A DNA stretch of 36,676 nucleotides from the NCBI GenBank assembly GCA_937927415.1, contig CALBDS010000028.1, positions 1 through 36,676 of the forward strand, read 5' to 3'. This document shows, piece by piece, positions 16,507 to 24,704 of this stretch (the first letter of the stretch is position 1; each line of letters opens with the position of its first letter). The stretch is from an uncultured Rhodospirillaceae bacterium. Lineage in GTDB: Bacteria > Pseudomonadota > Alphaproteobacteria > Azospirillales > Azospirillaceae. A program made the position numbers and the translations under genes. The notes under the pieces were generated by a model. It ran no database searches, was not told where the DNA came from, and was given only the letters and a program-made list of their open reading frames with translations.

Positions 16507-16590
16507 GTTGCTTCGCAACGGATGTCGGGCTTGCGCGCGACATCCGGCCCTCACCCCCGCGCTTCGCGCACCCCTCTCCCCGGTGGGGCG
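16507..16590 (-). repeat. Dispersed palindromic repeat, partial copy 3
   Basis: Begins just after the dapA stop: GTTGC-TTC-GCAAC (16507-16519), then CGGATGTCG..CGACATCCG (16519-16546), then CCCTCACCC..CCTCTCCCC. The same order is seen on the minus strand of 28540-28610, where the second stem reads CGGATTTCG..CGAAATCCG. The stem changes are compensatory. Confidence 0.75.
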
Positions 16591-16603
16591 AGGGGTGAAG
16601 AGT

Positions 16604-16647
16604 GGGGTGCAGGGGCCTTTCGGCCCCTGCCGGGGAGTGCCGAGGGG
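16604..16647 (+). repeat. GC-rich palindromic repeat, second family, copy B
   Basis: GGGGTGCAGGGGCC, a 5-base loop, GGCCCCTGCCGGGGAGTGCC, then GAGGGG: the same core as 5584-5628 (minus). Here it lies between the dapA and gcvPB 3' ends. The following 16650-16770 is also palindrome-rich and holds no gene that I can support. Confidence 0.75.
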
Positions 16648-16771
16648 AGGATCCCCTCGGCGTCTTTCATTGCCTCATGCGCCGGCGCGGCCATCCGGCC
16701 GCTTGGCTCCGCGCCCATGGGGGCGCGCGGCCGCAGTCGCGGCCGTGCGGGGGCTGAACGCCCCCGCCTCC

Positions 16772-18304
16772 TCACTCCGCCGCCCAGCGCAGGATGGGTT
16801 TCCGCGCCGCCGCCGTTTCATCCAGCCGCCGCCGCGGGGTGAAGCGCGGTGCCGCCTGGAAATGCGCCACGTCGCCGGCCTTGGCCCGTTCGGCCAGCCC
16901 GGTCAGGGTGGCGATGAACTGGTCCAGGTTGGCTTTCGGCTCGGTTTCGGTCGGCTCGATCAGCAGGGCGCCATGGACCACTAGGGGGAAGTACATGGTC
17001 ATGGGGTGGAAGCCCTCGTCGATCAGGGCCTTGGCGATGTCGAGGGTGGTGACCCCGGTTCCTTTGAGGAAGCGGTCGTCGAACAGGCATTCGTGCATGC
17101 ACGGCCCATCGAACGAGGGGGTCATCACCGACGACAGGCGGGCCATGGCGTAGTTGGCGTTCAGCACCGCATCGCCCGCCGCCTGCCACAGCCCATCGGC
17201 CCCGTGGCTGAGCATATAGGCGAGCGCACGGACGAACATGCCCATCTGGCCGTGGAACGCCTTCATGCGGCCATAGCTGTCCGTGCCCTCGGCGTGTTCC
17301 ACCAGACGGAAGGTGCCGTTTTCCGCCACCACGGCGGGCACCGGTGCGAAGGGGGCGAGTGCTTCGGAGAAGACCACCGGACCCGACCCCGGACCGCCGC
17401 CGCCGTGGGGGGTGGAGAAGGTCTTGTGCAGGTTGATGTGCATGGCATCGACGCCCAGGTCGGCGGGGCGGACCCGGCCGACGATGGCGTTGAAGTTGGC
17501 ACCATCGCAGTAGAAATACCCCCCGGCCCCGTGCACCGCGTCGGCGATGGCGCGGATGTCGCGTTCGAACAGGCCGCAGGTGTTGGGGTTGGTCAGCATG
17601 ATCCCGGCCACGTCGGGGCCGAGCTTGGCCGTCAATGCTGCCAGATCCACGCGCCCGTCGGCGGTGGCGGGGATGGGATCGACGGTGAAGCCCAGCGCCG
17701 CAGCGGTGGCGGGGTTGGTGCCGTGGGCGCTTTCGGGCACCAGCACGCGGGTGCGGGCGGCCTCACCCCGGTGTTCCAGCGCGGCGCGGATGGCCATCAT
17801 CCCGGCCATTTCACCGTGCGCCCCGGCGGCGGGCGCCAGCGTCACGCCGGCCATGCCGGTCAGCGTGGTCAGCCAATGGGCCAGGGTGTGCATCAACTCC
17901 AGCGCGCCTTGCACCGTGCTTTCGGGCTGGAGCGGGTGGACATCGGCGAAGCCCGGCAGGCGGGCCATCTTTTCGTTCAGCCGCGGATTGTGCTTCATGG
18001 TGCACGACCCCAGCGGGTAGAAGCCGGTGTCGATGGAATAGTTCTTCTGCGACAGGCGGGTGTAGTGGCGGACCACGGTGGGTTCCGCCAGACCCGGCAG
18101 GCCCACGCGATCCCGCGGGGCGATGCCGCCCAGACGCAAACCCACGTCGGGCACGTCGGGCAGATCGACACCGCACTGGCCCACGCTGTCCTGTTCGAAG
18201 ATCAGCGCCTCTTCGATCTGCAGGCCGCGGTTGCCGGAGATGGTGGCTCCAGCGTCCACCGGGGTTTCCGCCGGAAGATTGGTCGGCCGTCCTTGGTTAT
18301 TCAT
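16772..18304 (-). CDS. gcvPB: Glycine dehydrogenase (decarboxylating) subunit 2, GcvPB
   Basis: Catalytic half of the two-subunit P-protein, which decarboxylates glycine with PLP and passes the aminomethyl group to lipoyl-GcvH. It has 510 residues. Motifs: SIDTGFYPLGSCTMKHNP (90-107), PESAHGTNPA (190-199), LTNPNTCGLFE (237-247), YFYCDGANFN (263-272), and the PLP lysine K294 in NLHKTFSTPHGGGGPGSGP. ATG 18304 follows the gcvPA stop by one base (TGA-c-ATG), so the two subunits are translated in tandem, which suits 1:1 assembly. Last gene of the glycine cleavage operon; a GC-rich repeat region follows. Confidence 0.98.
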   Translation of the reverse strand: MNNQGRPTNLPAETPVDAGATISGNRGLQIEEALIFEQDSVGQCGVDLPDVPDVGLRLGGIAPRDRVGLPGLAEPTVVRHYTRLSQKNYSIDTGFYPLGSCTMKHNPRLNEKMARLPGFADVHPLQPESTVQGALELMHTLAHWLTTLTGMAGVTLAPAAGAHGEMAGMMAIRAALEHRGEAARTRVLVPESAHGTNPATAAALGFTVDPIPATADGRVDLAALTAKLGPDVAGIMLTNPNTCGLFERDIRAIADAVHGAGGYFYCDGANFNAIVGRVRPADLGVDAMHINLHKTFSTPHGGGGPGSGPVVFSEALAPFAPVPAVVAENGTFRLVEHAEGTDSYGRMKAFHGQMGMFVRALAYMLSHGADGLWQAAGDAVLNANYAMARLSSVMTPSFDGPCMHECLFDDRFLKGTGVTTLDIAKALIDEGFHPMTMYFPLVVHGALLIEPTETEPKANLDQFIATLTGLAERAKAGDVAHFQAAPRFTPRRRLDETAAARKPILRWAAE

Positions 18305-18305
18305 G

Positions 18306-19646
18306 TCACAGAACCTCCGCCAGGGCGGCAGCGAGCGCGTCGATGTCGGACGCGGTGGTGGTTTCGGTGGCGGCGACCAGCAGCAGGTCGGGGTGTTCAC
18401 CGGCAAACAGCCGCGACACCGGCACACCGGCCAGGATGCCGCGGGCGGCCAGTTCGTTCACCACATCCGCCGCCGGGCGGGACAGGCGGACGGTGAATTC
18501 GTTGAAGAAGCCGCTGTTCAGCACCTCCACACCCTTCACCGCGGCCAGCGTGTCGGCCAGTTGCACGGCGGTGGCGTGGTTCAGGCGCGCCAGCTTGGTG
18601 AAGCCCGCCTCGCCCAGCAGCGACAGGTGGATGGAGAAGGCCAGCGCGCACAGGCCGGCGTTGGTGCAGATGTTGGACGTCGCCTTTTCGCGGCGGATGT
18701 GCTGCTCGCGGGTGGAGAGCGTCAGCACGAAGCCGCGCTTGCCGTCGGCGTCCACGGTCTGGCCGCACAGGCGGCCGGGCATCTGGCGGACATACTTGTC
18801 CTTGACCGCGAACAGACCGACGTAGGGGCCGCCGAAGTTCAGCGGGTTGCCCAGCGACTGGCCTTCGGCCACCACCACGTCGGCACCCATGGCGCCGGGG
18901 GCGGGCAGCAGACCCAGCGACACCACTTCGGTCACCACCACGATCAGCAGGGCGCCCTTGGCCTTGCAGGCGGCGGACAGGGCGGACAGGTCGCGGACGT
19001 GGCCGAACACGCTGGGGTTCTGCACCACCACGCACGACGTGTCGGAATCCACCAGCGATTCCAGATCCTCCGTCCCCAGCGGGTCGGCGGGCTGAACCAC
19101 GGTGTCGAAGCCGATGAAATGGGCGTCGGTGGTGGTGGTGTCACGGTAATGGGGGTGCAGGCCGCCGGACAGGATGGCCTTTTTCCGCCGGGTGACGCGG
19201 TTGGCCATCATCACCGCCTCGGCGCAGGCGGTGGCGCCGTCGTACATGGAGGCGTTGGCAACGTCCATGCCGGTCAGCAGCGCCACCTGGCTCTGGAACT
19301 CGAACAGGACCTGCAGCGTGCCCTGGCTGACCTCGGGCTGATAGGGGGTGTAGGCGGTGAGGAACTCACCGCGCTGCACCATGTAATCCACCGTCGCCGG
19401 CACATGGTGGCGGTAGGCGCCGGCACCCAGGAAGAAGGGCGCCGAGCCGGCGGCCACGTTCCTGGCTGCCATGGCGGCCAGCGTGCGTTCGACCGCCAGT
19501 TCGCCCATGTGGTTGGGCAGCCCCTGAATGGGGCCGGAAAGGTGCGCCGCATCGGGCACGTCGCGGAACAGCGCGTCCACCGACGGCGCGCCGATGACGG
19601 CCAGCATCTCCGCGCGGTCGGCCTCGGTCAGGGGCAGGTAACGCAT
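18306..19646 (-). CDS. gcvPA: Glycine dehydrogenase (decarboxylating) subunit 1, GcvPA
   Basis: N-terminal half of the split P-protein; forms a complex with GcvPB. 446 residues, normal for the subunit. It opens with MRYLPLTEADRAEMLAVIG and contains FLGAGAYRHHVPATVDYMVQR, AYTPYQPEVSQGTLQVLFEFQ and NASMYDGATACAEA, all characteristic of GcvPA. The ATG at 19646 overlaps the gcvH stop as TGATG (19644-19648), so translation is coupled to gcvH. It lacks the PLP lysine, as expected, because that lies in GcvPB. Confidence 0.98.
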   Translation of the reverse strand: MRYLPLTEADRAEMLAVIGAPSVDALFRDVPDAAHLSGPIQGLPNHMGELAVERTLAAMAARNVAAGSAPFFLGAGAYRHHVPATVDYMVQRGEFLTAYTPYQPEVSQGTLQVLFEFQSQVALLTGMDVANASMYDGATACAEAVMMANRVTRRKKAILSGGLHPHYRDTTTTDAHFIGFDTVVQPADPLGTEDLESLVDSDTSCVVVQNPSVFGHVRDLSALSAACKAKGALLIVVVTEVVSLGLLPAPGAMGADVVVAEGQSLGNPLNFGGPYVGLFAVKDKYVRQMPGRLCGQTVDADGKRGFVLTLSTREQHIRREKATSNICTNAGLCALAFSIHLSLLGEAGFTKLARLNHATAVQLADTLAAVKGVEVLNSGFFNEFTVRLSRPAADVVNELAARGILAGVPVSRLFAGEHPDLLLVAATETTTASDIDALAAALAEVL

Positions 19647-20020
19647 CAGGCCAGCCCTTCCACATACGCCTTGTACGCGTCTTCATCCATCAGCCCGTCC
19701 AGCTGCGACGGGTCGGCGATGGTCATCTGATAGAACCAGCCGTCGGTCTGGGCGGCGGAGTTCACCAGGGCCGGTTCGTCCACCAGCGCCTCGTTGGCGG
19801 CGGTGACGGTGCCGGCGACGGGGGCATAGACCTCCGACGCGGCCTTGACCGATTCGACCACGGCGGATTCGCCGCCCTGGGTCAGTTCGCGGCCCACCTC
19901 GGGCAGTTCCACGAACACCACGTCGCCAAGCTGGCTCTGGGCATAGTCGCTGATGCCCACGGTGCCGGTGGTGCCGTCCACCTTAATCCACTCGTGGTCC
20001 TTGGTGTATTTCACGGTCAT
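19646..20020 (-). CDS. gcvH: Glycine cleavage system H protein
   Basis: Lipoyl carrier that shuttles the aminomethyl group from the P- to the T-protein and electrons to the L-protein. 124 residues. Begins with KYTKDHEWIKVDG and carries the lipoylation lysine K59 in ESVKAASEVYAPVAG. ATG 20020 has an AAGGAT site about 6 nt upstream. It lies 34 bp after gcvT and its stop overlaps gcvPA. No lipoate ligase or L-protein gene is in the window, so the shared dihydrolipoamide dehydrogenase must be elsewhere. Confidence 0.98.
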   Translation of the reverse strand: MTVKYTKDHEWIKVDGTTGTVGISDYAQSQLGDVVFVELPEVGRELTQGGESAVVESVKAASEVYAPVAGTVTAANEALVDEPALVNSAAQTDGWFYQMTIADPSQLDGLMDEDAYKAYVEGLA

Positions 20021-20054
20021 GGGGGTATCCTTGGCAAAAAGGGGGGAAAGAGGC

Positions 20055-21173
20055 TCAGCCCCGGTAATAACGCTGGGGCACGAAGGGGGTCGGGACGACG
20101 CGGGCCGGCAGCGGCTTGCCGCGCACGTTCAGCGTCAGGGCGGTGTCGGGGGCGGCGTGGGCGATGTCCACATAGCCCATGGCGACCGGCCCGTTCACCG
20201 TGGGGCCGAAGCCGCCGCTGGTGATCTCGCCGATGATGGTGCCGGCGGCGTCCTGGATTTCGGTGTGGTCGCGGGCGGGCTGACGGCCTTCGGGGCGCAG
20301 GCCGACGCGGCGGCGGGTGGCCCCCTCAGCCAATTGCTTCAGGATGATATCGGCACCGGGGAAGCCGCCTTCGGCCCGGCGGCGCTTGGGCAGGGTCCAT
20401 TCCAGCGCCGCTTCCACCGGGGTGGTGGTGGTGGTGATGTCGTGGCCGTACAGGCACAGGCCGGCTTCCAGCCGCAGGGAATCGCGGGCACCCAGGCCGA
20501 TGGCCTCCACCTCCTCCTCACCCAGCAGGGCGCGGGCGATGGCCTCGGCGTCGGCCGACGCGCAGGAGATCTCATACCCGTCCTCACCCGTGTAGCCGGA
20601 GCGGGTGATGAGCACGGGGATGCCCTGGAAGGTGGCGGGCAGCAGGCTCATGAATTTCATGGTGGCGGCTTCAGGGACGAAGCGGGCCATCACCGCGGCG
20701 GCTTCCGGCCCCTGGAGCGCCATCAGGGCCGCGTCGGGCAGCGGCTCCACCGTCACCTTGCCCTTCAGCCCTTCGGTCAGATGGGCGATGTCCTGCTCCT
20801 TGCAGGCGGCGTTGACCACCAGGAACAGATGGTCGCCGGCGTTGGTCACCATCAGGTCGTCGAGGATGCCGCCCTGGTCGTTGGTGAACAGGGTGTAGCG
20901 CATGCGGCCCTGCCCCAGCCCGCGGATGTCGCCGGGGACCAGCGTTTCCAAGGCCGCCGCCGGGTCGTCGCCCACCAGCCGCACCTGCCCCATGTGGGAC
21001 ACGTCGAACAGCCCGGCCTTGGCACGGGTGTGCAGGTGTTCCTTCAGGATCCCGGCGGGGTACTGCACCGGCATGTCATAGCCGGCGAACGGCACCATGC
21101 GCGCCTTCAGCTCCACATGGAGCGCGTGCAGGGGCGTGGTCTTGAGCGGGGTGGCGGGATCGTGATCGGCCAC
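20055..21173 (-). CDS. gcvT: Aminomethyltransferase, glycine cleavage T protein
   Basis: Transfers the methylene group from aminomethyl-GcvH to tetrahydrofolate, releasing ammonia. The 372 residues are typical. Markers: PLHALHVELKARMVPFAGYDMPVQYP at the N-terminus, GLFDVSHMG, the catalytic aspartate in GGILDDLMV, SGYTGEDGYEI, ARDSLRLEAGLCLYG and the C-terminal barrel GEITSGGFGP. GTG 21173 is the chosen start: GGAGG (21182-21186 on the opposite strand) is 8 nt upstream and an in-frame ATG is not available nearby. First gene of the operon, under the glycine riboswitch and terminator at 21188-21440. Confidence 0.97.
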   Translation of the reverse strand: MADHDPATPLKTTPLHALHVELKARMVPFAGYDMPVQYPAGILKEHLHTRAKAGLFDVSHMGQVRLVGDDPAAALETLVPGDIRGLGQGRMRYTLFTNDQGGILDDLMVTNAGDHLFLVVNAACKEQDIAHLTEGLKGKVTVEPLPDAALMALQGPEAAAVMARFVPEAATMKFMSLLPATFQGIPVLITRSGYTGEDGYEISCASADAEAIARALLGEEEVEAIGLGARDSLRLEAGLCLYGHDITTTTTPVEAALEWTLPKRRRAEGGFPGADIILKQLAEGATRRRVGLRPEGRQPARDHTEIQDAAGTIIGEITSGGFGPTVNGPVAMGYVDIAHAAPDTALTLNVRGKPLPARVVPTPFVPQRYYRG

Positions 21174-21187
21174 GGGCGGTCCTCCGA

Positions 21188-21237
21188 CAAAAGGGCACTT
21201 CCCACGCGGGGTATTCCGCCGCGGGATACGTGCCCCT
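21188..21237 (-). terminator. Riboswitch-associated terminator before gcvT
   Basis: On the minus strand GGGCAC (21231-21236) pairs with GTGCCC (21194-21199) across a GC-rich middle, followed by TTTTGT. It lies between the second glycine aptamer and the gcvT ribosome binding site. This is the probable expression platform: read-through when glycine is bound, termination when it is not. Confidence 0.8.
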
Positions 21238-21440
21238 TCTGTCTTGGACCTGAGAGATTCACCGGCGGTTCCGTGCGGGGCACGGGTGCTGCCGGCTTAC
21301 TCCTTCGGTGGGAGCACCCTTATAAGGATGCGTCCGCTTTCCAGAGTGCCTTTCCCTGCGGTCCTTTTGCCTGAGAGTTTCCGGGGCGGTTGCTCCTTCG
21401 GCGCCGCCCATGGCGATGGGCGATCTCTCCCGCGAGGGGT
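21238..21440 (-). promoter_or_regulatory. Tandem glycine riboswitch
   Basis: On the minus strand both aptamers are readable. Aptamer 1 has GGGAGAGA (5' side, about 21434-21427), GGCGCCGAAGGAGCAA, and AACTCTCAGGCAAAAGGACCGC. Aptamer 2 has ACTCTGGAAAGC, CACCGAAGGAGTAAGCC, and AATCTCTCAGGTCCAAGACAG (final strand about 21260-21241). These are the conserved cores of the glycine riboswitch, which turns on glycine cleavage genes when glycine is high. The downstream gene order confirms the role. Confidence 0.95.
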
Positions 21441-21456
21441 CGTCGGCTGTGCCCCT

Positions 21457-21484
21457 ACCCTAACCCCGGCGAAGGCAAAGTCAA
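21457..21484 (-). promoter_or_regulatory. Promoter of the gcv operon
   Basis: Minus-strand TTGACT (21484-21479), a 16-base spacer, then TAGGGT (21462-21457). It is placed about 15-20 bp before the 5' end of the riboswitch, where a start site is expected. The -35 box overlaps the stop codon of the upstream glycosyltransferase gene. The -10 box is a partial match. Confidence 0.55.
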
Positions 21485-22431
21485 CGGCAATCCGCCAGGG
21501 CCGGCGCCCGCCGGGCGGCCGCATGCTCCATCACCGCGCTGCGGGTCAGGCGGGTGGTCAGGGGCGGGCCGCCCTGCAGCACGGTCAGATCCCACACCCG
21601 TTCCTTCATGCCCTTGCCGGCCAGATGCACGATGCCCAGGGGGGCATAGGGGGCGTTGGGTTCGATCAGCATCCGCCGCTCGGCATCCCACCAGGGATAG
21701 CCCTTGCCGCAGAACCAGTTGGCCAGGGCGGGCAGAAGGGTGACGGGCAGGCGCTCGGCGAACACCGCCTTGTTCATCGCCGTCTGCTCGGAAATGCACA
21801 TATAGAAGTTCTGCGGCCCGGCGGGGCGGCGCCACCACGAGCGGCGGTTCAGCGCCTCGGCATGGGCCTTGGCCCAGGCGTCCCAGTGGGGGGCATCGGC
21901 CGGCAGCGCCCAGGCGCCGCCGTTCAGAATCGGGTTGCGGCCCAGACGGTAGCCGGCGCGCGGGCCGTAGCACCACGCAAAGGCCTTCTGGTTCTGGCCC
22001 CACAGCTTGGGCGGCTTGCGGATGGTCCAATAGCTGCGGTCGATTTCCGGCACGATGGCCAGACAGCCGCGGCGGGCGGCATCGACGTACCAGCGCAGCA
22101 CCGATGCGTCCTGAATCCACAGATCGGCGTCCAGCCACAGATAGATGGCATGGCCGGGGAAATGGCGCGGCAGGTACGGGCGGGCGGTCAGGGAACGGTA
22201 ATGGCCGGGCATCCGCTCGCGGCCGGGAAAATCCACGTCCCAGCCGGGGGTGACCAGCGTGCAGCCGCGCGCCTCCAGCCAGCCGCACTGATCCGGGGCA
22301 AGGCCCACGTCGAGAACGCCCAGGGGAAGCCCGGTGCCGTCCAGGCTTTCCACCATGTCGCGCAGAAGGGGGAAATAGCCGGCATCCGATGCCGTCACGG
22401 CCAGAACGCCGCCGAAATCCGCCGTGGGCAT
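21481..22431 (-). CDS. Putative GT-A glycosyltransferase (GT8-like)
   Basis: 316-residue cytoplasmic protein without a membrane segment. A DxD motif in IYLWLDADLWI (D101, D103) after a hydrophobic strand is the metal/nucleotide-sugar site of GT-A glycosyltransferases. The later ILNGGAWALPADAPHWDAW and the C-terminal HLAGKGMKERVWD (compare HFxGxxKPW in GT8) resemble GT8-type enzymes, which use UDP-sugars. The acceptor is unknown; a cell-envelope or capsule sugar is plausible. Start ATG 22431, 15 bp downstream of the lipoprotein stop, so the two probably share a transcript. The stop overlaps the gcv promoter. Confidence 0.7.
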   Translation of the reverse strand: MPTADFGGVLAVTASDAGYFPLLRDMVESLDGTGLPLGVLDVGLAPDQCGWLEARGCTLVTPGWDVDFPGRERMPGHYRSLTARPYLPRHFPGHAIYLWLDADLWIQDASVLRWYVDAARRGCLAIVPEIDRSYWTIRKPPKLWGQNQKAFAWCYGPRAGYRLGRNPILNGGAWALPADAPHWDAWAKAHAEALNRRSWWRRPAGPQNFYMCISEQTAMNKAVFAERLPVTLLPALANWFCGKGYPWWDAERRMLIEPNAPYAPLGIVHLAGKGMKERVWDLTVLQGGPPLTTRLTRSAVMEHAAARRAPALADCR

Positions 22432-22446
22432 CCGCCGGGTTCCCGC

Positions 22447-23034
22447 TTACTTCCGCGCCAGCGCCGCGCGGTTGAAGGCCAGCTCGTCCGGGGTGAGCTG
22501 GAAGCCGATCAGCACCCGCCATTCCTTGGCGTTCACGTCCTTGGGCAGGGGGATGGTCTGCACCAGCTCTTCGCGGTTGCCGGCGCGGGACTGGCCGGCG
22601 GCGAAATCGACGGAGGTGTCGAAATGCTGCTTGCTGGTGGGGGTTTCGGTGCCGGGCGGGACCACGGCCACGAAATAGCGGTACTGCGCCTGCGATCCGG
22701 CCAGGGCTGGGCCGCGGTCGGCCAGCAGGGTCAGGTTGACGTTCACCGTCACCCCGTCGCTGCCGTATTCGCAATTGCCGCTGTAATCGCTGAGCACACC
22801 GTGGGAGACGACATCGCTCGGCTCCCGTCCCTTGCCGGGGCGGAACTGCACCACCTCGGACAACTCGCGGACGATGCCGACGCGGGGGCAGGCGAGCGTC
22901 GCCTCCTTGGCCTTTTCCTCCGGCGTCTTGCCGCTGAAGAAGCCACCGCCGCCACAGCCGGCCAGGGCCAGCAGCGCCGTCCCCATCAGGGCTTTGCGGG
23001 CAAGGGAAGCTGTATTACCGTCCAGGCGAGGCAT
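22447..23034 (-). CDS. Putative lipoprotein, 195 aa
   Basis: N-terminus MPRLDGNTASLARKALMG, a hydrophobic stretch TALLALAG and lipobox LALAGC with C27, followed by glycines: a type II signal peptide, so the mature protein is lipid-anchored. The rest is a beta-rich domain (VTVNVNLTLLADRG, YRYFVAVVPPGTE, WRVLIGFQLTPDELAFNR) containing two further cysteines (C68 and the C in SGNCEYG) that could form a disulfide. Function is unknown. ATG 23034 is chosen because it gives a normal lipoprotein signal; an earlier in-frame start would bury it. Divergent from ispH and probably co-transcribed with the glycosyltransferase. Confidence 0.85.
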   Translation of the reverse strand: MPRLDGNTASLARKALMGTALLALAGCGGGGFFSGKTPEEKAKEATLACPRVGIVRELSEVVQFRPGKGREPSDVVSHGVLSDYSGNCEYGSDGVTVNVNLTLLADRGPALAGSQAQYRYFVAVVPPGTETPTSKQHFDTSVDFAAGQSRAGNREELVQTIPLPKDVNAKEWRVLIGFQLTPDELAFNRAALARK

Positions 23035-23190
23035 CGGCAAACCATCCGGTCTGTTGGGTGTCGTCGGGGGCGGACTGTAGAGAACAGCCACGCTTCAGAC
23101 AAGCATGAGGGGCCGAGCCAGGATGCGGCAAGCGCGCGTTCGGGACAACCCGGCTCCTCGAAAGAGAACGGTCTTAGGAACAGAACAGCT

Positions 23191-24183
23191 ATGCACCACA
23201 CCGCCGCCAAACCGTCCCTGACCCTTCTGCTGGCCGCCCCCCGCGGGTTCTGCGCCGGGGTGGACCGGGCCATCCAGATCGTGGAAGCGGCGCTGGACCG
23301 TTTCGGTCCCCCCGTCTATGTCCGGCACGAGATCGTCCACAACCGTTTCGTGGTCCAGAGCCTGGAGGCCAAGGGTGCCGTCTTCGTGGACGAGCTGGAT
23401 CAGGTGCCCGACGGGCGGCCGGTGATCTTTTCCGCCCATGGGGTGCCGAAATCGGTGCCGGCCGCCGCATCCGCGCGGGGGCTGTTCTATCTGGACGCCA
23501 CCTGTCCCCTGGTCAGCAAGGTCCACCGCGAGGCCGAACGCCACCATGCGGAGGGGCGGCAGGTGATCCTGATCGGCCACGCCGGCCATCCGGAGGTGAT
23601 CGGCACCATGGGCCAGTTGCCCGACGGAGCGGTGCTGCTGGTGGAAACGGTGGACGACGTGACCGGGCTGGCGGTGGCCGACCCGGACAATCTGGCCTAT
23701 GCCACCCAGACCACGCTGTCGGTGGACGAGACCGCCGGGATCCTGGCCGCTCTCCAGGCGCGGTTCCCCGCCATCACCGGCCCGCGGAAGGAGGATATCT
23801 GCTACGCCACCACCAACCGGCAGCAGGCGGTGAAGGCCATCGCGCCGCGGGTGGATGCGCTGCTGGTGCTGGGTGCCCCCAACTCCTCCAACTCCAAGCG
23901 GCTGGTGGAGGTGGCGAAGGGCGCCGGGTGCACGCGGGCGCAACTGGTGCAGCGGGCCGCGGACATCGATTGGGACGGGCTGGCCGGGGTGGCGCGGCTG
24001 GGCATCACCGCCGGCGCCTCCGCCCCCGAGGTGCTGGTGGAAGAAGTCATCACCGCCGCCGCCGCGCGCTACACCGTGACAGTGGAGGAATTGCGCACCG
24101 CCCACGAGGACATCGTGTTCAAGCTGCCCCCCGCCCTGACCAGCCCCACCCCGCCCCGTGCCGAGGAGACCACGCCGCGATGA
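23191..24183 (+). CDS. ispH: 4-hydroxy-3-methylbut-2-enyl diphosphate reductase IspH
   Basis: Last enzyme of the MEP isoprenoid pathway; reduces HMBPP to IPP and DMAPP with a [4Fe-4S] cluster. 330 residues. The three cluster cysteines are present: C21 in APRGFCAGVDRAI, C105 in LDATCPLVSKVH and C204 in EDICYATTNRQ. Substrate residues H50 (HEIVHN), H83 (FSAHGVP), H133 and E135 (GHAGHPEV) and the APNSSNSKRL motif are intact. ATG 23191 has a TAGGAA site 10 nt upstream; in-frame sequence before it is non-coding riboswitch and lipoprotein antisense DNA. The stop overlaps the next start as ATGA. Confidence 0.98.
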   Translation: MHHTAAKPSLTLLLAAPRGFCAGVDRAIQIVEAALDRFGPPVYVRHEIVHNRFVVQSLEAKGAVFVDELDQVPDGRPVIFSAHGVPKSVPAAASARGLFYLDATCPLVSKVHREAERHHAEGRQVILIGHAGHPEVIGTMGQLPDGAVLLVETVDDVTGLAVADPDNLAYATQTTLSVDETAGILAALQARFPAITGPRKEDICYATTNRQQAVKAIAPRVDALLVLGAPNSSNSKRLVEVAKGAGCTRAQLVQRAADIDWDGLAGVARLGITAGASAPEVLVEEVITAAAARYTVTVEELRTAHEDIVFKLPPALTSPTPPRAEETTPR

Positions 24184-24692
24184 AGGAGCATATCCAGACC
24201 CTGGCCCGCTACAACCGTTGGGCCAACCGCCGCCTGTACGCCGCCGTCGCCGATGCCCGGGCCGGGATGGGGGACGCGGTGTTCACCCGCCCCATGGGTG
24301 CGTTCTTCGGATCGCTGTGCGGCACGCTCAACCACATTCTGGTGGCGGATCAGGTGTGGTTGCGGCGGATCACCGGCACCGGCCCGCAGCCGCCGGCTCT
24401 CGACACCATCCTGCACCCCACCTTCCCGGCACTCCAGACCGCGCGGGAGGCGGAGGACGAACGGCTGATCGCCACCGTCGCCGGGCTGGACGCCGCGGCC
24501 CTGGAGGGCACCCTGCACTATCACAGCTTTGCCGGCGCCCCGCAGCAGAACCGGCTGTCGGATGTGCTGACCCACATGGCCAACCACCAGACCCATCACC
24601 GGGGTCAGGCCCATACGCTGCTCAGCCAGTTGGGCCGGGAGGCGCCGGTGCTGGACCTGATCTATTTCCTGCGGACGGAACAAGCGGGCTGA
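24180..24692 (+). CDS. DinB-family protein
   Basis: 170-residue four-helix bundle protein of the DinB/YfiT-like superfamily. The metal-binding histidine triad is visible: H52 in LNHILVADQVWL, and H136 and H140 in MANHQTHHRGQAH. The N-terminus LARYNRWANRRLY matches the family start (YNxWAN). Members include damage-inducible proteins and metal-dependent thiol transferases; the individual substrate is unknown. ATG 24180 overlaps the ispH stop (24180-24183), so it is translationally coupled to ispH. Confidence 0.92.
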   Translation: MKEHIQTLARYNRWANRRLYAAVADARAGMGDAVFTRPMGAFFGSLCGTLNHILVADQVWLRRITGTGPQPPALDTILHPTFPALQTAREAEDERLIATVAGLDAAALEGTLHYHSFAGAPQQNRLSDVLTHMANHQTHHRGQAHTLLSQLGREAPVLDLIYFLRTEQAG

Positions 24693-24704
24693 GGGGACGA
24701 GGCG

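Noticed and set aside
16650..16770. Small genes in the GC-rich stretch after repeat copy B
   Set aside because: Frames here are short, compositionally biased and lack ribosome binding sites; palindromes explain the sequence better.
21244..23190. Long in-frame extension upstream of ispH
   Set aside because: It runs through the glycine riboswitch and antisense to the glycosyltransferase and lipoprotein; IspH family length starts at 23191.
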